Below the pieces are notes generated by a model. The model searched no databases. It saw only the letters and a list, made by a program, of their open reading frames with translations, and had not been told where the DNA came from. DNA of 64,000 nt, from positions 62,001 through 126,000 of the forward strand of contig CANGIY010000004.1 of the NCBI GenBank assembly GCA_947454235.1, written 5' to 3'. The stretch's first letter is position 1, and every line of letters begins with the position of its first letter. The stretch comes from Chitinophagaceae bacterium (GTDB lineage Bacteria > Bacteroidota > Bacteroidia > Chitinophagales > Chitinophagaceae). Shown here piece after piece: positions 23,972-32,161 of this stretch. A program made the translations under genes and the position numbers.

Positions 23972-24625
23972 ATGTCAGAGACAAATTCACTCAATCCGAT
24001 AGTTAAGTTTTTTGCCAATTTTGTTTCGTGGGTGTGCCACCCGGTATTCATGCCTATCATCATGGCGGTGGCACTCATGTATCTGAGTCCCAACAGCTTT
24101 GCCGGCTTAAGCGACAAAAACCTAAACCTGTGGAAGATTATGATTACAGCTAACGCCGTTTTCTATCCATTGTTCAGCATTTTTATGTTGAAGCCATTAG
24201 GGTTTATCAAGAGTTACTATATGCCCGATTCAAAAGAGCGGATTATACCGCTTTTGCTCACTATGATTTTCTATTTCTGGACAAGCCATGTATTCAATAA
24301 TATTTCCGATTCATTGGTACCATTGGTGCTGAGGGTTTTGTTATTGGGTAATTTTTGGGGTGTAATAGTACTTTTTATCATCAATATTTTCACGAAAATA
24401 AGCATGCATACTGCCGCCGCCGGGGGGATGGTTGGTATTATAATAGTGCTGATGATTATGAGTCCGGTGAATATGGTGTATCCATTTTTTGCTTCGCTTA
24501 TTATTGCCGGCATAGTTGGTACAGCCCGCATGTTATTAGGCGCTCATCAACGCGGCGATATCTGGCTGGGTTACATAGTTGGTGTTATTGTACAGGTTGC
24601 GGCGTATTACTATATGCGTAAGTAA
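23972..24625 (+). CDS. PAP2-superfamily-like membrane protein
   Basis: The 217-aa protein has about six transmembrane helices. Near the C-terminus ARMLLGAHQRGD fits the PAP2 phosphatase motif R-x5-H-x3-D, and SMHTAAAGG sits where the second motif (PSGH-like) is expected. The first PAP2 motif (K-x6-RP) is not obvious; SKERIIPLLL is the best candidate. It may be a lipid phosphatase or a non-catalytic relative. The spacer to the ExbB gene (24626-24790) shows no further feature that I can support. Confidence 0.6.
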   Translation: MSETNSLNPIVKFFANFVSWVCHPVFMPIIMAVALMYLSPNSFAGLSDKNLNLWKIMITANAVFYPLFSIFMLKPLGFIKSYYMPDSKERIIPLLLTMIFYFWTSHVFNNISDSLVPLVLRVLLLGNFWGVIVLFIINIFTKISMHTAAAGGMVGIIIVLMIMSPVNMVYPFFASLIIAGIVGTARMLLGAHQRGDIWLGYIVGVIVQVAAYYYMRK

Positions 24626-24790
24626 TTTAAAGGCGCTGATTTTAAATTTTAAGATTTCGTTGTTGCAATATAGTTGGTGTTATGCCGTTGTTTCATTCAC
24701 ACACAGCGTTGAAAACTTTATGCATGATGTGGGAGCACTAAAAGGGCTGAACATTCAATAATTGCTATCTTTACTTTCGAATATTAGACT

Positions 24791-25492
24791 ATGTACTGGT
24801 TTACAGGATTGTTATTACAGGCAGGTGATTCTGCAATGAAGGCTATGGCGGCAGGTGCAACTCAACCGGCACCGGAAAAGATTTCACTCATCAAATTGTT
24901 GATGGAGGGTGGGGTGCTAATGATACCGCTTCTGTTGTGTTCTTTGGTATTGGTGTACTTTTTCGTTGAGCGGTTCATTGTTATCAAGAAAGCAAATACT
25001 GCCGATGCTAAGTTTTTGTTTCAGGTGCGCGACCAACTATCGAAAGACAATATCGATGGTGCAAAACAAGCATGCAAAAACAGCAACACTCCGGCATCGC
25101 GCATGGTAGAAAGGGGCTTGAACAACATTGGTAAACACATAAGTGTGGTAGAAAAGTCAATGGAGAACACAGGAAAGCTGGAGGTATACAAACTGGAACG
25201 TAATCTTTCTATCATCTCTACAATCTCCGGTATCGCACCAATGTTTGGCTTCCTGGGTACCATTGCCGGTATGATTATTTTGTTCTTCAATGTACAGCAT
25301 CAGGGCTTTTCGCTTGATGGTATTGCAGCAGGTATTTATACTAAAATGGTGACTTCGGCTAGCGGTCTTATCATTGGTTTGCTTGCGTATGTGGGACATT
25401 CGTTCCTCAATGCCCAAATCAATAAAGCAGTGAATACGATGGAAGAAGCGGCAGTTGAATTTCAGGATATATTATTGGAACTTAATAACTAG
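24791..25492 (+). CDS. exbB: ExbB/TolQ/MotA-family proton channel
   Basis: The 233-aa protein has three transmembrane helices, one near residues 40-60 and two in the C-terminal half. The C-terminal half holds the family motif TISGIAPMFGFLGTIAGMI and then KMVTSASGLIIGLLAYVGHSFLNAQ. With ExbD it turns the proton gradient into mechanical energy, driving TonB-dependent uptake or a Tol-like system. The ExbD partner starts six bases after its stop. No tonB lies next to the pair, so the driven system cannot be named. A promoter-like TATCTTTA lies upstream at about 24766. Confidence 0.88.
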   Translation: MYWFTGLLLQAGDSAMKAMAAGATQPAPEKISLIKLLMEGGVLMIPLLLCSLVLVYFFVERFIVIKKANTADAKFLFQVRDQLSKDNIDGAKQACKNSNTPASRMVERGLNNIGKHISVVEKSMENTGKLEVYKLERNLSIISTISGIAPMFGFLGTIAGMIILFFNVQHQGFSLDGIAAGIYTKMVTSASGLIIGLLAYVGHSFLNAQINKAVNTMEEAAVEFQDILLELNN

Positions 25493-25498
25493 TACACG

Positions 25499-25903
25499 AT
25501 GAATTTACGAGGGCGATTACGGGAAGAACCTCATGTGCATTCATCGGCGTTGAATGACATTTTGTTCATATTACTTTTGTTTTTTCTGATTATCTCAACA
25601 TTGGCGAACCCTAATGTAGTGAAACTCAGCAATCCGAAAGCCAACAGTGATACCAAAACCAAACAAACGGTGGTTGTATCTATCAACGCGCAACAACAAT
25701 TTTTTGTAGGTACAACTCCGGTTCCTTACGATTCGTTGAAGAATTACATAGCTGCAGTGGCGGTTAAGGCACAAGATGCCGAGCCTACAGTAGTTATCAA
25801 TGCCGACAAGCAAGCAACTGCCGATAACATTGTTGCAGTGATGCGAGCAGCACACGACTTGAAGATGCGCACCGTATTGGCAGTAGAAAATAACAACAGA
25901 TAA
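25499..25903 (+). CDS. exbD: ExbD/TolR-family protein
   Basis: The 134-aa protein has one N-terminal transmembrane helix starting LNDILFILLLFFLI, with the conserved acidic residue (D20) needed for proton coupling, and a periplasmic domain ending near residue 130. It pairs with the ExbB product just upstream. Length and layout are normal for the family. Confidence 0.86.
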   Translation: MNLRGRLREEPHVHSSALNDILFILLLFFLIISTLANPNVVKLSNPKANSDTKTKQTVVVSINAQQQFFVGTTPVPYDSLKNYIAAVAVKAQDAEPTVVINADKQATADNIVAVMRAAHDLKMRTVLAVENNNR

Positions 25904-25963
25904 TTATTGGTGTTTATAGCGGAAATGGCTACATTTGCGCTCCCTGAACAACGGATCAAGTAA

Positions 25964-26047
25964 GCCCAGGTGGCGAAATTGGTAGACGCACTGTGTTCAG
26001 GTCGCAGCGTCCTTACGGATGTGCTGGTTCGAATCCAGTCCTGGGCA
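25964..26047 (+). tRNA. tRNA-Leu (anticodon CAG)
   Basis: The acceptor stem GCCCAGG pairs with CCTGGGC, with discriminator A. The anticodon stem CTGTG/CGCAG encloses loop TTCAGGT with anticodon CAG. There is a long class II variable arm, and the T-arm contains GGTTCGAATCC. No CCA is encoded. The size of 84 bases is normal for a leucine tRNA. Confidence 0.93.
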
Positions 26048-26048
26048 C

Positions 26049-26207
26049 AAAAAAGAGAAAGGGAGCGGTGAGCGAGAGCGAACCCTCCTTTCTCTTTTTT
26101 CCCTCGCTCCCGCTCAGTTTCTCGCTCTAAAAAGAGAAAGGGAGCGGTGAGCGAGAGCGAACCCTCCTTTCTCTTTTTTCCCTCGCTCCCGCTCAGTTTC
26201 TCGCTCT
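26049..26207 (+). repeat. Tandem duplication (79-base period) containing the tRNA-Leu terminator
   Basis: Two near-identical 79-base copies (about 26050-26128 and 26129-26207) follow the tRNA directly. Each holds a 13-bp inverted repeat, AAAAAAGAGAAAG with CTTTCTCTTTTTT, that can end transcription. The first unit would serve as the tRNA terminator; the second is a spare copy. The unit is also rich in GAGCG/CGCTC words that can pair with each other. Confidence 0.7.
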
Positions 26208-26252
26208 AAAGTCTTAATTTCGTTTTCCGCATAAAACCCACAACTTCATTTT

Positions 26253-26600
26253 ATGTTCCCATACGAAAATCTTGAAGTATATAAGATAGCTTACGCTACC
26301 AATAAGATTATATACAACTTGATAAAAGGGAACAAGACGATTCCGGGATACGCAAAAGACCAATTAGGTAGAGCCAGCCTGAGTATAATGCTCAATATAG
26401 CAGAAGGAAGTGCAAAATTCAGTAATAAAGACAGGCGGAATTTCTTTGTCACTGCGCGTGGATCAACCTTTGAATGTGCTGCATTAGTCTCTTTTTTACA
26501 TGAAGAGATTGAAATTCCTGCAAATGTTTTTGACGAGGTTAACAAAGCATATGATTCACTTTCCAGAATGCTGTTTACGATGATTAAAAACCTTGATTAG
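26253..26600 (+). CDS. Four-helix-bundle protein (23S rRNA intervening-sequence protein family)
   Basis: The 115-aa protein matches the S23/IVP four-helix-bundle family: LEVYKIAYATNKIIYNLI at the N-terminus, then DQLGRASLSIMLNIAEGSAK and an RNFFVTARGSTFECAALV motif. Members are found inside 23S rRNA intervening sequences and also, as here, as free-standing genes. Their function is unresolved; a nucleic-acid or membrane-repair role has been suggested for relatives. Its place just after the tRNA-Leu terminator suggests an accessory insertion. Confidence 0.85.
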   Translation: MFPYENLEVYKIAYATNKIIYNLIKGNKTIPGYAKDQLGRASLSIMLNIAEGSAKFSNKDRRNFFVTARGSTFECAALVSFLHEEIEIPANVFDEVNKAYDSLSRMLFTMIKNLD

Positions 26601-26698
26601 CACTAAATTAGTAAGTGATTCATTCTCGATTATTTTAGTCAGTTTTTGGAGTCGTGAGTTTGAGAGCGAACACCTCACTCTGAACTTTTCTTCTTTCC

Positions 26699-27343
26699 TT
26701 ACTCCACACAATACACATCAAAATCAATTTCTAAATTGAGTTGATGCAGGCGTTTGAGAGTGGTAGCGGAGATGGTGTGGCGATGGGGTACTCCGAGCTG
26801 TTTGAAAAATGTTGTGGTGACTCTTATCGTGCATTCAGATGCATGAGTAAGTGCAACAATACCTTCGCTATCGGTTTCAAGTATGTTTAATAGACTTTCC
26901 AGTTGAGCGTTATAGTTCATTATTTCCGCATCAGGTTCAACGAAAAAAGCACTAAAACGTTGCAATACGGTTCTGTTGGGAATCGGGTCCCCTTTTGTCC
27001 ATCCATCATTGGGAGAGATTTTAGTATACGCTGAAAGTTCGCTAAAGTTTAAATCTTCACTCATCGCTCTAAACCAAGTACTATACCTAGGCTCCACCCA
27101 CGATGAAATGACGTTATGCGGTGTGGCATCTCCAATTTGTATCGCGAGGTAAAAGTCTTTGTATTCGTGTTTGAAGAAAAAAACAGTCGAGCCCGGAAAC
27201 AGTTCGTTGTTCGTATTGAACAGTTTGAGGACATCGTTTTCGATTTTGAGTTTGTAACGATTCAAAAATTGCTGTGTGAAATCCAGCGTCGGAGATGAAA
27301 TTTCATAGAGGGCAATTTGTAATAAGTGGTTATTAGTCATCAC
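26699..27343 (-). CDS. DUF4279-like protein, paralogue 1
   Basis: The 214-aa soluble protein has an N-terminal part (about 1-130) with FPGSTVFFFKHEYKDFYLAI and EPRYSTWFRA, and a C-terminal part (about 135-214) resembling DUF4279: a turn with RHTISATTLKRLHQLNLEIDFDVY. DUF4279 proteins are often annotated as immunity-like, but no mechanism is established to my knowledge. The neighbour at 27399 shares both parts at low identity. There is no signal peptide, so it should be cytoplasmic. Confidence 0.5.
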   Translation of the reverse strand: MMTNNHLLQIALYEISSPTLDFTQQFLNRYKLKIENDVLKLFNTNNELFPGSTVFFFKHEYKDFYLAIQIGDATPHNVISSWVEPRYSTWFRAMSEDLNFSELSAYTKISPNDGWTKGDPIPNRTVLQRFSAFFVEPDAEIMNYNAQLESLLNILETDSEGIVALTHASECTIRVTTTFFKQLGVPHRHTISATTLKRLHQLNLEIDFDVYCVE

Positions 27344-27398
27344 GAATTTTAAAAGTAAGGTTTTTGAATTGGGTGTTTTTACGGTTGGCTAGAAATGT

Positions 27399-28064
27399 TT
27401 AATCAAAAAGTTTGATTGGGATACCACTATTTTTTTCGATAAAGCTGATGCTCACGTTTAATTCAGTCAATTTTGCAATTGTTTCATTATCAAGCAGGTA
27501 GCCTCCAAGGTGACCATTGCCGATATAGAAATCTGACTCAACTTCTAAACACCCATTTGCTCTACCAACCAATCTATTAATGCCCGAGGCGTCTCCTAAT
27601 AGATAGTCGAGAAAGCGTTTTAACTGTTGCTTGAAATTCCCTGGCCAAGGAGTCGATTCAATCACCAATTTCGTGCTTTCTTCTGTTTGAGCGTGAGTAT
27701 TGATTGTTATTGTTTCATTACCTGAAAGTGAAATGATTGCTTGCAATTCATCGGCTGAGAGCTGATTTGAGCTGGCAATAAACCTGATTTTGTGCCGAGG
27801 TTCATTCCACGTAAATGTAACTTTAGGCTCAATTTTGATATTGACCCTAACAGCAAAATAGAAGCTATAATCTTTTACTTGAAAATAGACAACGGCATTA
27901 TCAGGAAATTGCTCGTAGTCAATGCAGAGTATCCTTGGCACTCCATTTTCAAATTCAATTTCATGAACATCTAAATACTGTTGCGTGACTCCAAAATTTT
28001 TTTGAATAATTTCATCGCTGGCAATGGCTATGATATCAGCTTCAGAGTGGGGGTGTAAACTCAT
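27399..28064 (-). CDS. DUF4279-like protein, paralogue 2
   Basis: The 221-aa protein lines up with paralogue 1: FPDNAVVYFQVKDYSFYFAV against FPGSTVFFFKHEYKDFYLAI, NEPRHKIRF against EPRYSTWF, and LDNETIAKLTELNVSISF against ISATTLKRLHQLNLEIDF. The pair is an old tandem duplication. The two genes lie 55 bases apart in the same direction. The 158 bases upstream (28065-28222) show no feature. Confidence 0.5.
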   Translation of the reverse strand: MSLHPHSEADIIAIASDEIIQKNFGVTQQYLDVHEIEFENGVPRILCIDYEQFPDNAVVYFQVKDYSFYFAVRVNIKIEPKVTFTWNEPRHKIRFIASSNQLSADELQAIISLSGNETITINTHAQTEESTKLVIESTPWPGNFKQQLKRFLDYLLGDASGINRLVGRANGCLEVESDFYIGNGHLGGYLLDNETIAKLTELNVSISFIEKNSGIPIKLFD

Positions 28065-28222
28065 AATTATTGAATGAAGGTAATAAATGTTTGTGTTAAA
28101 AGGTATGGTAATATTGGCAATTAACCACCCTTCGTTCAGAAATCATGAAGCGGTTGCGCAATAGGTAAGCTCAATGAAAATTTGCAGTAAGAATCTTTGA
28201 AATCATAAGGGTTCAAATGCAT

Positions 28223-28426
28223 TTATTCGTCATCTGCCTCCAATGTAAAAATGGCATTCACAGTGGTATCGAAGTAATGTGACATTTTAAGCGCCAGGGT
28301 GGTAGAAGGGATGTATCTGCCAGATTCAATTGAGTTAATTGTTTGTCGTGACACACCCAGTTTATCGGCCAACTCTTGTTGCGTGATGTTCTTCTTAGCT
28401 CGTTCTACTTTAATTGTGTTTTTCAC
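28223..28426 (-). CDS. XRE-family HTH transcriptional regulator
   Basis: The 67-aa protein is almost entirely an HTH_3 domain: RAKKNITQQELADKLGVSRQTINSIESGRYIPSTT. This compact form is typical of the regulators placed next to small membrane proteins of unknown role. Its ATG overlaps the stop of the upstream membrane-protein gene by four bases (ATGA), which implies translational coupling. It may control its own operon. Confidence 0.88.
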   Translation of the reverse strand: MKNTIKVERAKKNITQQELADKLGVSRQTINSIESGRYIPSTTLALKMSHYFDTTVNAIFTLEADDE

Positions 28427-28851
28427 GCCATTGTAAGTTTCCTGAACCCAAAAGTAAAGTGGTAGGTCAGCAGCATATAAATGATTTGTTGTTGTCCGTA
28501 CGAGTCGCCAAGTGCACCGCCGAATGCGATATCGAAAATGGGGTGTAGGATAGAAGAGAGAATACCTGTGAAAAAGCTCATGGCAATAGCCACCAGCCTG
28601 ATGTGCTCCAGCATTTCATCTTCTTTTTCATCCTTCGTCCAAGCAATCAGGAACAACCCCAATATAAATAAGTCCACCACCAGTACCTTCATTTGTGTCT
28701 TTTGCATTCCCCACCAGGAAATGTCGGTTAGCTTAATGGTAAACCCCACAACCGCAGTCAATACAATCATCAGTAACCCTACAAATTTGAACTTGTAAGG
28801 CAACAGCAACAGCTTGTTTTTGTTCAGTTTACTCGTGTTCATGTAAAGCAT
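28423..28851 (-). CDS. Four-helix membrane protein coupled to an HTH regulator
   Basis: The 142-aa protein has four hydrophobic segments (about 24-42, 54-72, 88-105 and 118-135). A second ATG three codons in (28842) may be the true start. I recognise no family name. It forms a two-gene unit with the XRE regulator through a four-base overlap. Such pairs in other bacteria have been linked to sensing or to toxin-like control, but nothing here proves either. Confidence 0.6.
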   Translation of the reverse strand: MLYMNTSKLNKNKLLLLPYKFKFVGLLMIVLTAVVGFTIKLTDISWWGMQKTQMKVLVVDLFILGLFLIAWTKDEKEDEMLEHIRLVAIAMSFFTGILSSILHPIFDIAFGGALGDSYGQQQIIYMLLTYHFTFGFRKLTMA

Positions 28852-28923
28852 AGTTTTCTTAATGACAAATATACTTTACATTTTGGAAAAGAGATAGTCG
28901 ATTGGTAGATTTTTTGGTTTTCA

Positions 28924-29922
28924 CTACCTACTCAACAACGCCACACACTCCGTAAGCAGTTTTTGTTTGTTGATGGAGACAACGCCTACCTCTTCGCATA
29001 CAAGTCCGCCGGCGAGGTTGGAGATTTCAGCCATCAGGTGGCTGTTTTTGGTGATGGAATAGACCAACGAAGCCGTCGCAATTACAGTATCACCTGCACC
29101 TGAAACATCGGCGATGTTGCGTATGTGGCACGGTATAACTGCGGTTTTTTCCGGGGACGCATAAAACACACCTTTCTCAGATAGTGTAATGAACGTCACT
29201 TTGTGGTTCAGTTTGTCAGCGAGGTGTTGGTGCGCTTCGCTGAGTTCGTTGGCGTTGACTTGTTCTATTGCAATGTTTAAACCCTCTCTTACTTCTTTCA
29301 GGTTGGGTTTAAATATGTCCACGTTTTTGAAAGAGAGGAAGTTTTTCTTCTTGGGGTCAACTGCCGTTACAATGCCCAAATGTTTACAGTGTTCTGTAAT
29401 GCGGTGAATCACATTTTCTTTCAGCACACCCTTGTTGTAGTCTTCAAAAATCAGAACATCAGGTTTTTGTATCTGTAGAAAACGGAGTACAGTATCAATG
29501 AACGGGTGCTCTTCTTCGGTGTTCAGGTCGTTGGTGCTTTCGTCGTCAATACGCAGCATGTGCTGGTTGCGCGCAATGATGCGCACTTTGGTTGTAGTAG
29601 GGCGGTGTTCGCTTTTCATGATACACGATGTATCAATGCCCGCCTTTTGAGCAAGGTCTATAAGCAGGTCTCCATCCTGGTCGGCACCCACTACGCTCGC
29701 CAGGCTCACTTTTGCGCCGAGTGCAATACAGTTCAGTGCGACATTCGCGGCTCCACCAAGTCTGCTTTCTTTTTTGTTGAGTGCGACCACAGGTACAGGT
29801 GCTTCAGGAGAAATCCTGTCAACATTTCCCCACCAATAATTGTCCAACATCACATCACCCACTACCGCAACATGGAGTGAGCTCATTTTATCAAAAAGTT
29901 GGTGAAAATCCTGAACCGTCAT
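28924..29922 (-). CDS. D-glycero-beta-D-manno-heptose 7-phosphate kinase (RfaE domain I)
   Basis: The 332-aa PfkB/ribokinase-family enzyme has GGAANVALN (about 56-64), IFEDYNKGVL and the catalytic DVSGAGDT motif (about 272-279). It is only the kinase half; the adenylyltransferase half found in fused HldE is absent, so a separate gene must supply it. It phosphorylates heptose 7-phosphate on the way to ADP-heptose for LPS core. Its start overlaps the permease stop by four bases. Confidence 0.88.
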   Translation of the reverse strand: MTVQDFHQLFDKMSSLHVAVVGDVMLDNYWWGNVDRISPEAPVPVVALNKKESRLGGAANVALNCIALGAKVSLASVVGADQDGDLLIDLAQKAGIDTSCIMKSEHRPTTTKVRIIARNQHMLRIDDESTNDLNTEEEHPFIDTVLRFLQIQKPDVLIFEDYNKGVLKENVIHRITEHCKHLGIVTAVDPKKKNFLSFKNVDIFKPNLKEVREGLNIAIEQVNANELSEAHQHLADKLNHKVTFITLSEKGVFYASPEKTAVIPCHIRNIADVSGAGDTVIATASLVYSITKNSHLMAEISNLAGGLVCEEVGVVSINKQKLLTECVALLSR

Positions 29923-31331
29923 TTTTTATTCTGTGTTATGTAATATACAGGTATGCCCAATAGCACTATGAGCAGTCCCATACCCGAATTCATTGGCTCG
30001 GCTATCATTAATGCGCAACAAATGAATGTCGCTATAAAAATGTAGAAAATTGGAACAATGGGGTAGCCAAAAGCTTTGTAAGGTCTTGGGGCATCTGGGC
30101 GTGTTTTACGCAATTTGAAGATACCTGCAATGGTGAGTATGTAAAACAGCAATACTGTAAACACAACAAAACCCAATAAAACATTGTACTGTCCGCTCAG
30201 GCATAAAATACAAGCCCAAAGGCATTGCATCCACAATGCTTTTTGAGGTACACCTTTATCATTCAGCGACGCTGCCTGTTTCAGAAACAGCCCATCCTGT
30301 GCCATGGTGTAGTACACGCGAGCTCCTGAAAGTATCAAACCATTGTTACAGCCGAAGGTCGAAATCATAATAAGCACTGCAATTATTTTAGCGCCATCGG
30401 TACCAAATATTTTGAGAGCAGCAGAGATAGCCACTCTGTTATCCTGACTTTGTGCAATTTCCGAAACACTGAGTACATGTAAGTACATCAGATTCATAGT
30501 AACATAAAGTACAGTTACAGTCAGCGTACCCAGGAAAAGCGAAAGACCGATATTGCGCTCAGGGCGTTTGAGCTCACCGGCAATAAAGGTTACATTGTTC
30601 CAGGCATCACTACTGAATATCGCACCCACCATCGCACTACTCAATGCTAAGATTAACACATTGCCTGTAAGACTTGAATGGCTGATAGCACCGCTTGTAA
30701 TTTCAATCTTCATAGCCTGGAAAGCATTGGTCATATTAAAATGCCAGATGCTGCCATCTTTCGCAAGTGCAAACCCAAAAATAATAAGTCCTGCTATAGC
30801 TACCAGCTTAGCTGAAGTGAATACAAACTGTATGATCTTGCCACTCTTAACCCCACGGGTATTGATGTACGTAAGCAAAATAATAGTAGCCAGCCCTACG
30901 ATTTGTGCGGCTGAAATATGAAACCCTTCTTGTGTACCTAATAATATATGTCCATCACCAAGGTCTTTATTTAGGTAGCCGGCAAACTTGCCAAAGGCAA
31001 CGCCTACAGCCGCAATGGTACCCGTTTGTATTACTGCAAAAAATGCCCACCCATACAGGAAGCCCCAAAGTTTGCCGAATGCCTCACGCAAGTACACGTA
31101 CTGACCGCCGGCGTTGGGGAACATAGCACTTAATTCGCCATAACTGAGGGCGGCAGTAAGAGTAATGAATCCCGAAATAGCCCATACAGCCAACAGCCAA
31201 CCGGCACTGCCCACTGTTTTCGCGATGTCGCAGCTAACAATAAAAATACCCGAGCCAATCATTGACCCAATTACTATTAGTGTGCCGTCGAGCAGCGATA
31301 GCGACCGCTTAAAGTGTTGTTCCTGTTCCAA
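29919..31331 (-). CDS. APC-family amino acid permease
   Basis: The 470-aa protein has twelve transmembrane helices and the APC signature GSMIGSGIFIVSCDIAKTVG near the N-terminus, then YGELSAMFPNAGGQYVYLR. It resembles the LAT-type branch used for amino acid antiport or uptake; the substrate is not readable from the sequence. It lies 11 bases after the OmpH-like gene and overlaps the heptose kinase gene, so the three share a transcript. Confidence 0.9.
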   Translation of the reverse strand: MEQEQHFKRSLSLLDGTLIVIGSMIGSGIFIVSCDIAKTVGSAGWLLAVWAISGFITLTAALSYGELSAMFPNAGGQYVYLREAFGKLWGFLYGWAFFAVIQTGTIAAVGVAFGKFAGYLNKDLGDGHILLGTQEGFHISAAQIVGLATIILLTYINTRGVKSGKIIQFVFTSAKLVAIAGLIIFGFALAKDGSIWHFNMTNAFQAMKIEITSGAISHSSLTGNVLILALSSAMVGAIFSSDAWNNVTFIAGELKRPERNIGLSLFLGTLTVTVLYVTMNLMYLHVLSVSEIAQSQDNRVAISAALKIFGTDGAKIIAVLIMISTFGCNNGLILSGARVYYTMAQDGLFLKQAASLNDKGVPQKALWMQCLWACILCLSGQYNVLLGFVVFTVLLFYILTIAGIFKLRKTRPDAPRPYKAFGYPIVPIFYIFIATFICCALMIAEPMNSGMGLLIVLLGIPVYYITQNKK

Positions 31332-31342
31332 TGGGGTAGCGA

Positions 31343-31936
31343 TTATTTTTTGTTTTTCTTATAGTCGGCGTTAATCGCTTCTATAAACTCTTTAGTAATG
31401 TCGTATTGTTTTTTGCCATACAACATACCGTTTTTCTGCATTTCAGAGTACGTGAAAATAAAATCGTAGTTTTTCTCTTTGTTGTATTTGGCAATGAAAC
31501 TATCAAGTTTGGTATTGATTTCAATCAATGCGCTGTCTTTGATTTTCATCAATTGCTCAGAATAGTTTTGTTGCAGTCCTTCAAAACTCGACTGTAGCAT
31601 TGCAAGTTGGTTTTGCGCCTCACCCAATTCGCGTTGGTTCATACCTTGCGCTTTTGACTGAATACCCACTGCCTGGCGCTCCAGGTCTTCTTTATTTCTT
31701 TTGAGTTTATTGGCAAATTCTTCCTTAGCTTTCTTAATCATCTCGTCTTTTTCCGAAACCAAATCGAAATGAGCATTGAAAGAGTCGATGTTGATGTAGG
31801 CAATTTTTACACCACTTTCGCCAGACTTATTGGCGTCTGCCGCATTGCCTGCTTTTGAATTGTTGTTTTGACAACTGAATAGAAAGGTTGCTCCCAAAAA
31901 TGCAATCAGGGAAAGGAATTTAGCTTTTGAAGTCAT
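31343..31936 (-). CDS. OmpH/Skp-like periplasmic chaperone, lipoprotein form
   Basis: The 197-aa protein has a lipoprotein signal (FLFSC, Cys 22), a Ser/Asn/Gly linker, then the OmpH start KIAYINIDSF and a long coiled-coil region (about 65-145) with many Lys/Glu/Gln. The end motif YDFIFTYSEMQKNGMLYGKKQYDIT is typical of the family. Skp-type chaperones hold unfolded outer-membrane proteins. The lipid anchor is common in Bacteroidota members. Confidence 0.85.
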   Translation of the reverse strand: MTSKAKFLSLIAFLGATFLFSCQNNNSKAGNAADANKSGESGVKIAYINIDSFNAHFDLVSEKDEMIKKAKEEFANKLKRNKEDLERQAVGIQSKAQGMNQRELGEAQNQLAMLQSSFEGLQQNYSEQLMKIKDSALIEINTKLDSFIAKYNKEKNYDFIFTYSEMQKNGMLYGKKQYDITKEFIEAINADYKKNKK

Positions 31937-31954
31937 TTGCGCAAATTAATGGTT

Positions 31955-31962
31955 CAAATTTA
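31955..31962 (-). promoter_or_regulatory. Bacteroidota -7 box (TAAATTTG on minus strand) for the ompH-permease-kinase operon
   Basis: An exact TAnnTTTG match on the minus strand ends 18 bases before the OmpH-like start. No good -33 element is visible. The rest of the 225-base spacer to tgt holds no other gene. Confidence 0.4.
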
Positions 31963-32144
31963 GTGCTTTAACTGAAATGACATTTATAGCAATACTTAAG
32001 CATTTGTGAAGGTTAGTAAATAGTGGCAAAGTGTGGATAGAGTGGCGGTGTTATGAGAGGTGAAAAATAAGTAGCTCAAACGCTTGCCGCACCATTTTCA
32101 CCTATTTTTATCTTTTACACCCATCGACACATCTACTATAAGTT

Positions 32145-32152
32145 TATCTTTG
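32145..32152 (+). promoter_or_regulatory. Bacteroidota -7 box (TATCTTTG) for tgt
   Basis: An exact TAnnTTTG match ends nine bases before the tgt ATG, so the mRNA would have almost no leader. A good -33 is not seen. Confidence 0.4.
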
Positions 32153-32161
32153 CTGCACTGA

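Noticed and set aside
26049-26207. CRISPR-like array after the tRNA
   Set aside because: There are only two adjacent 79-base copies with no spacers and no cas genes; it is a tandem duplication of a terminator region.
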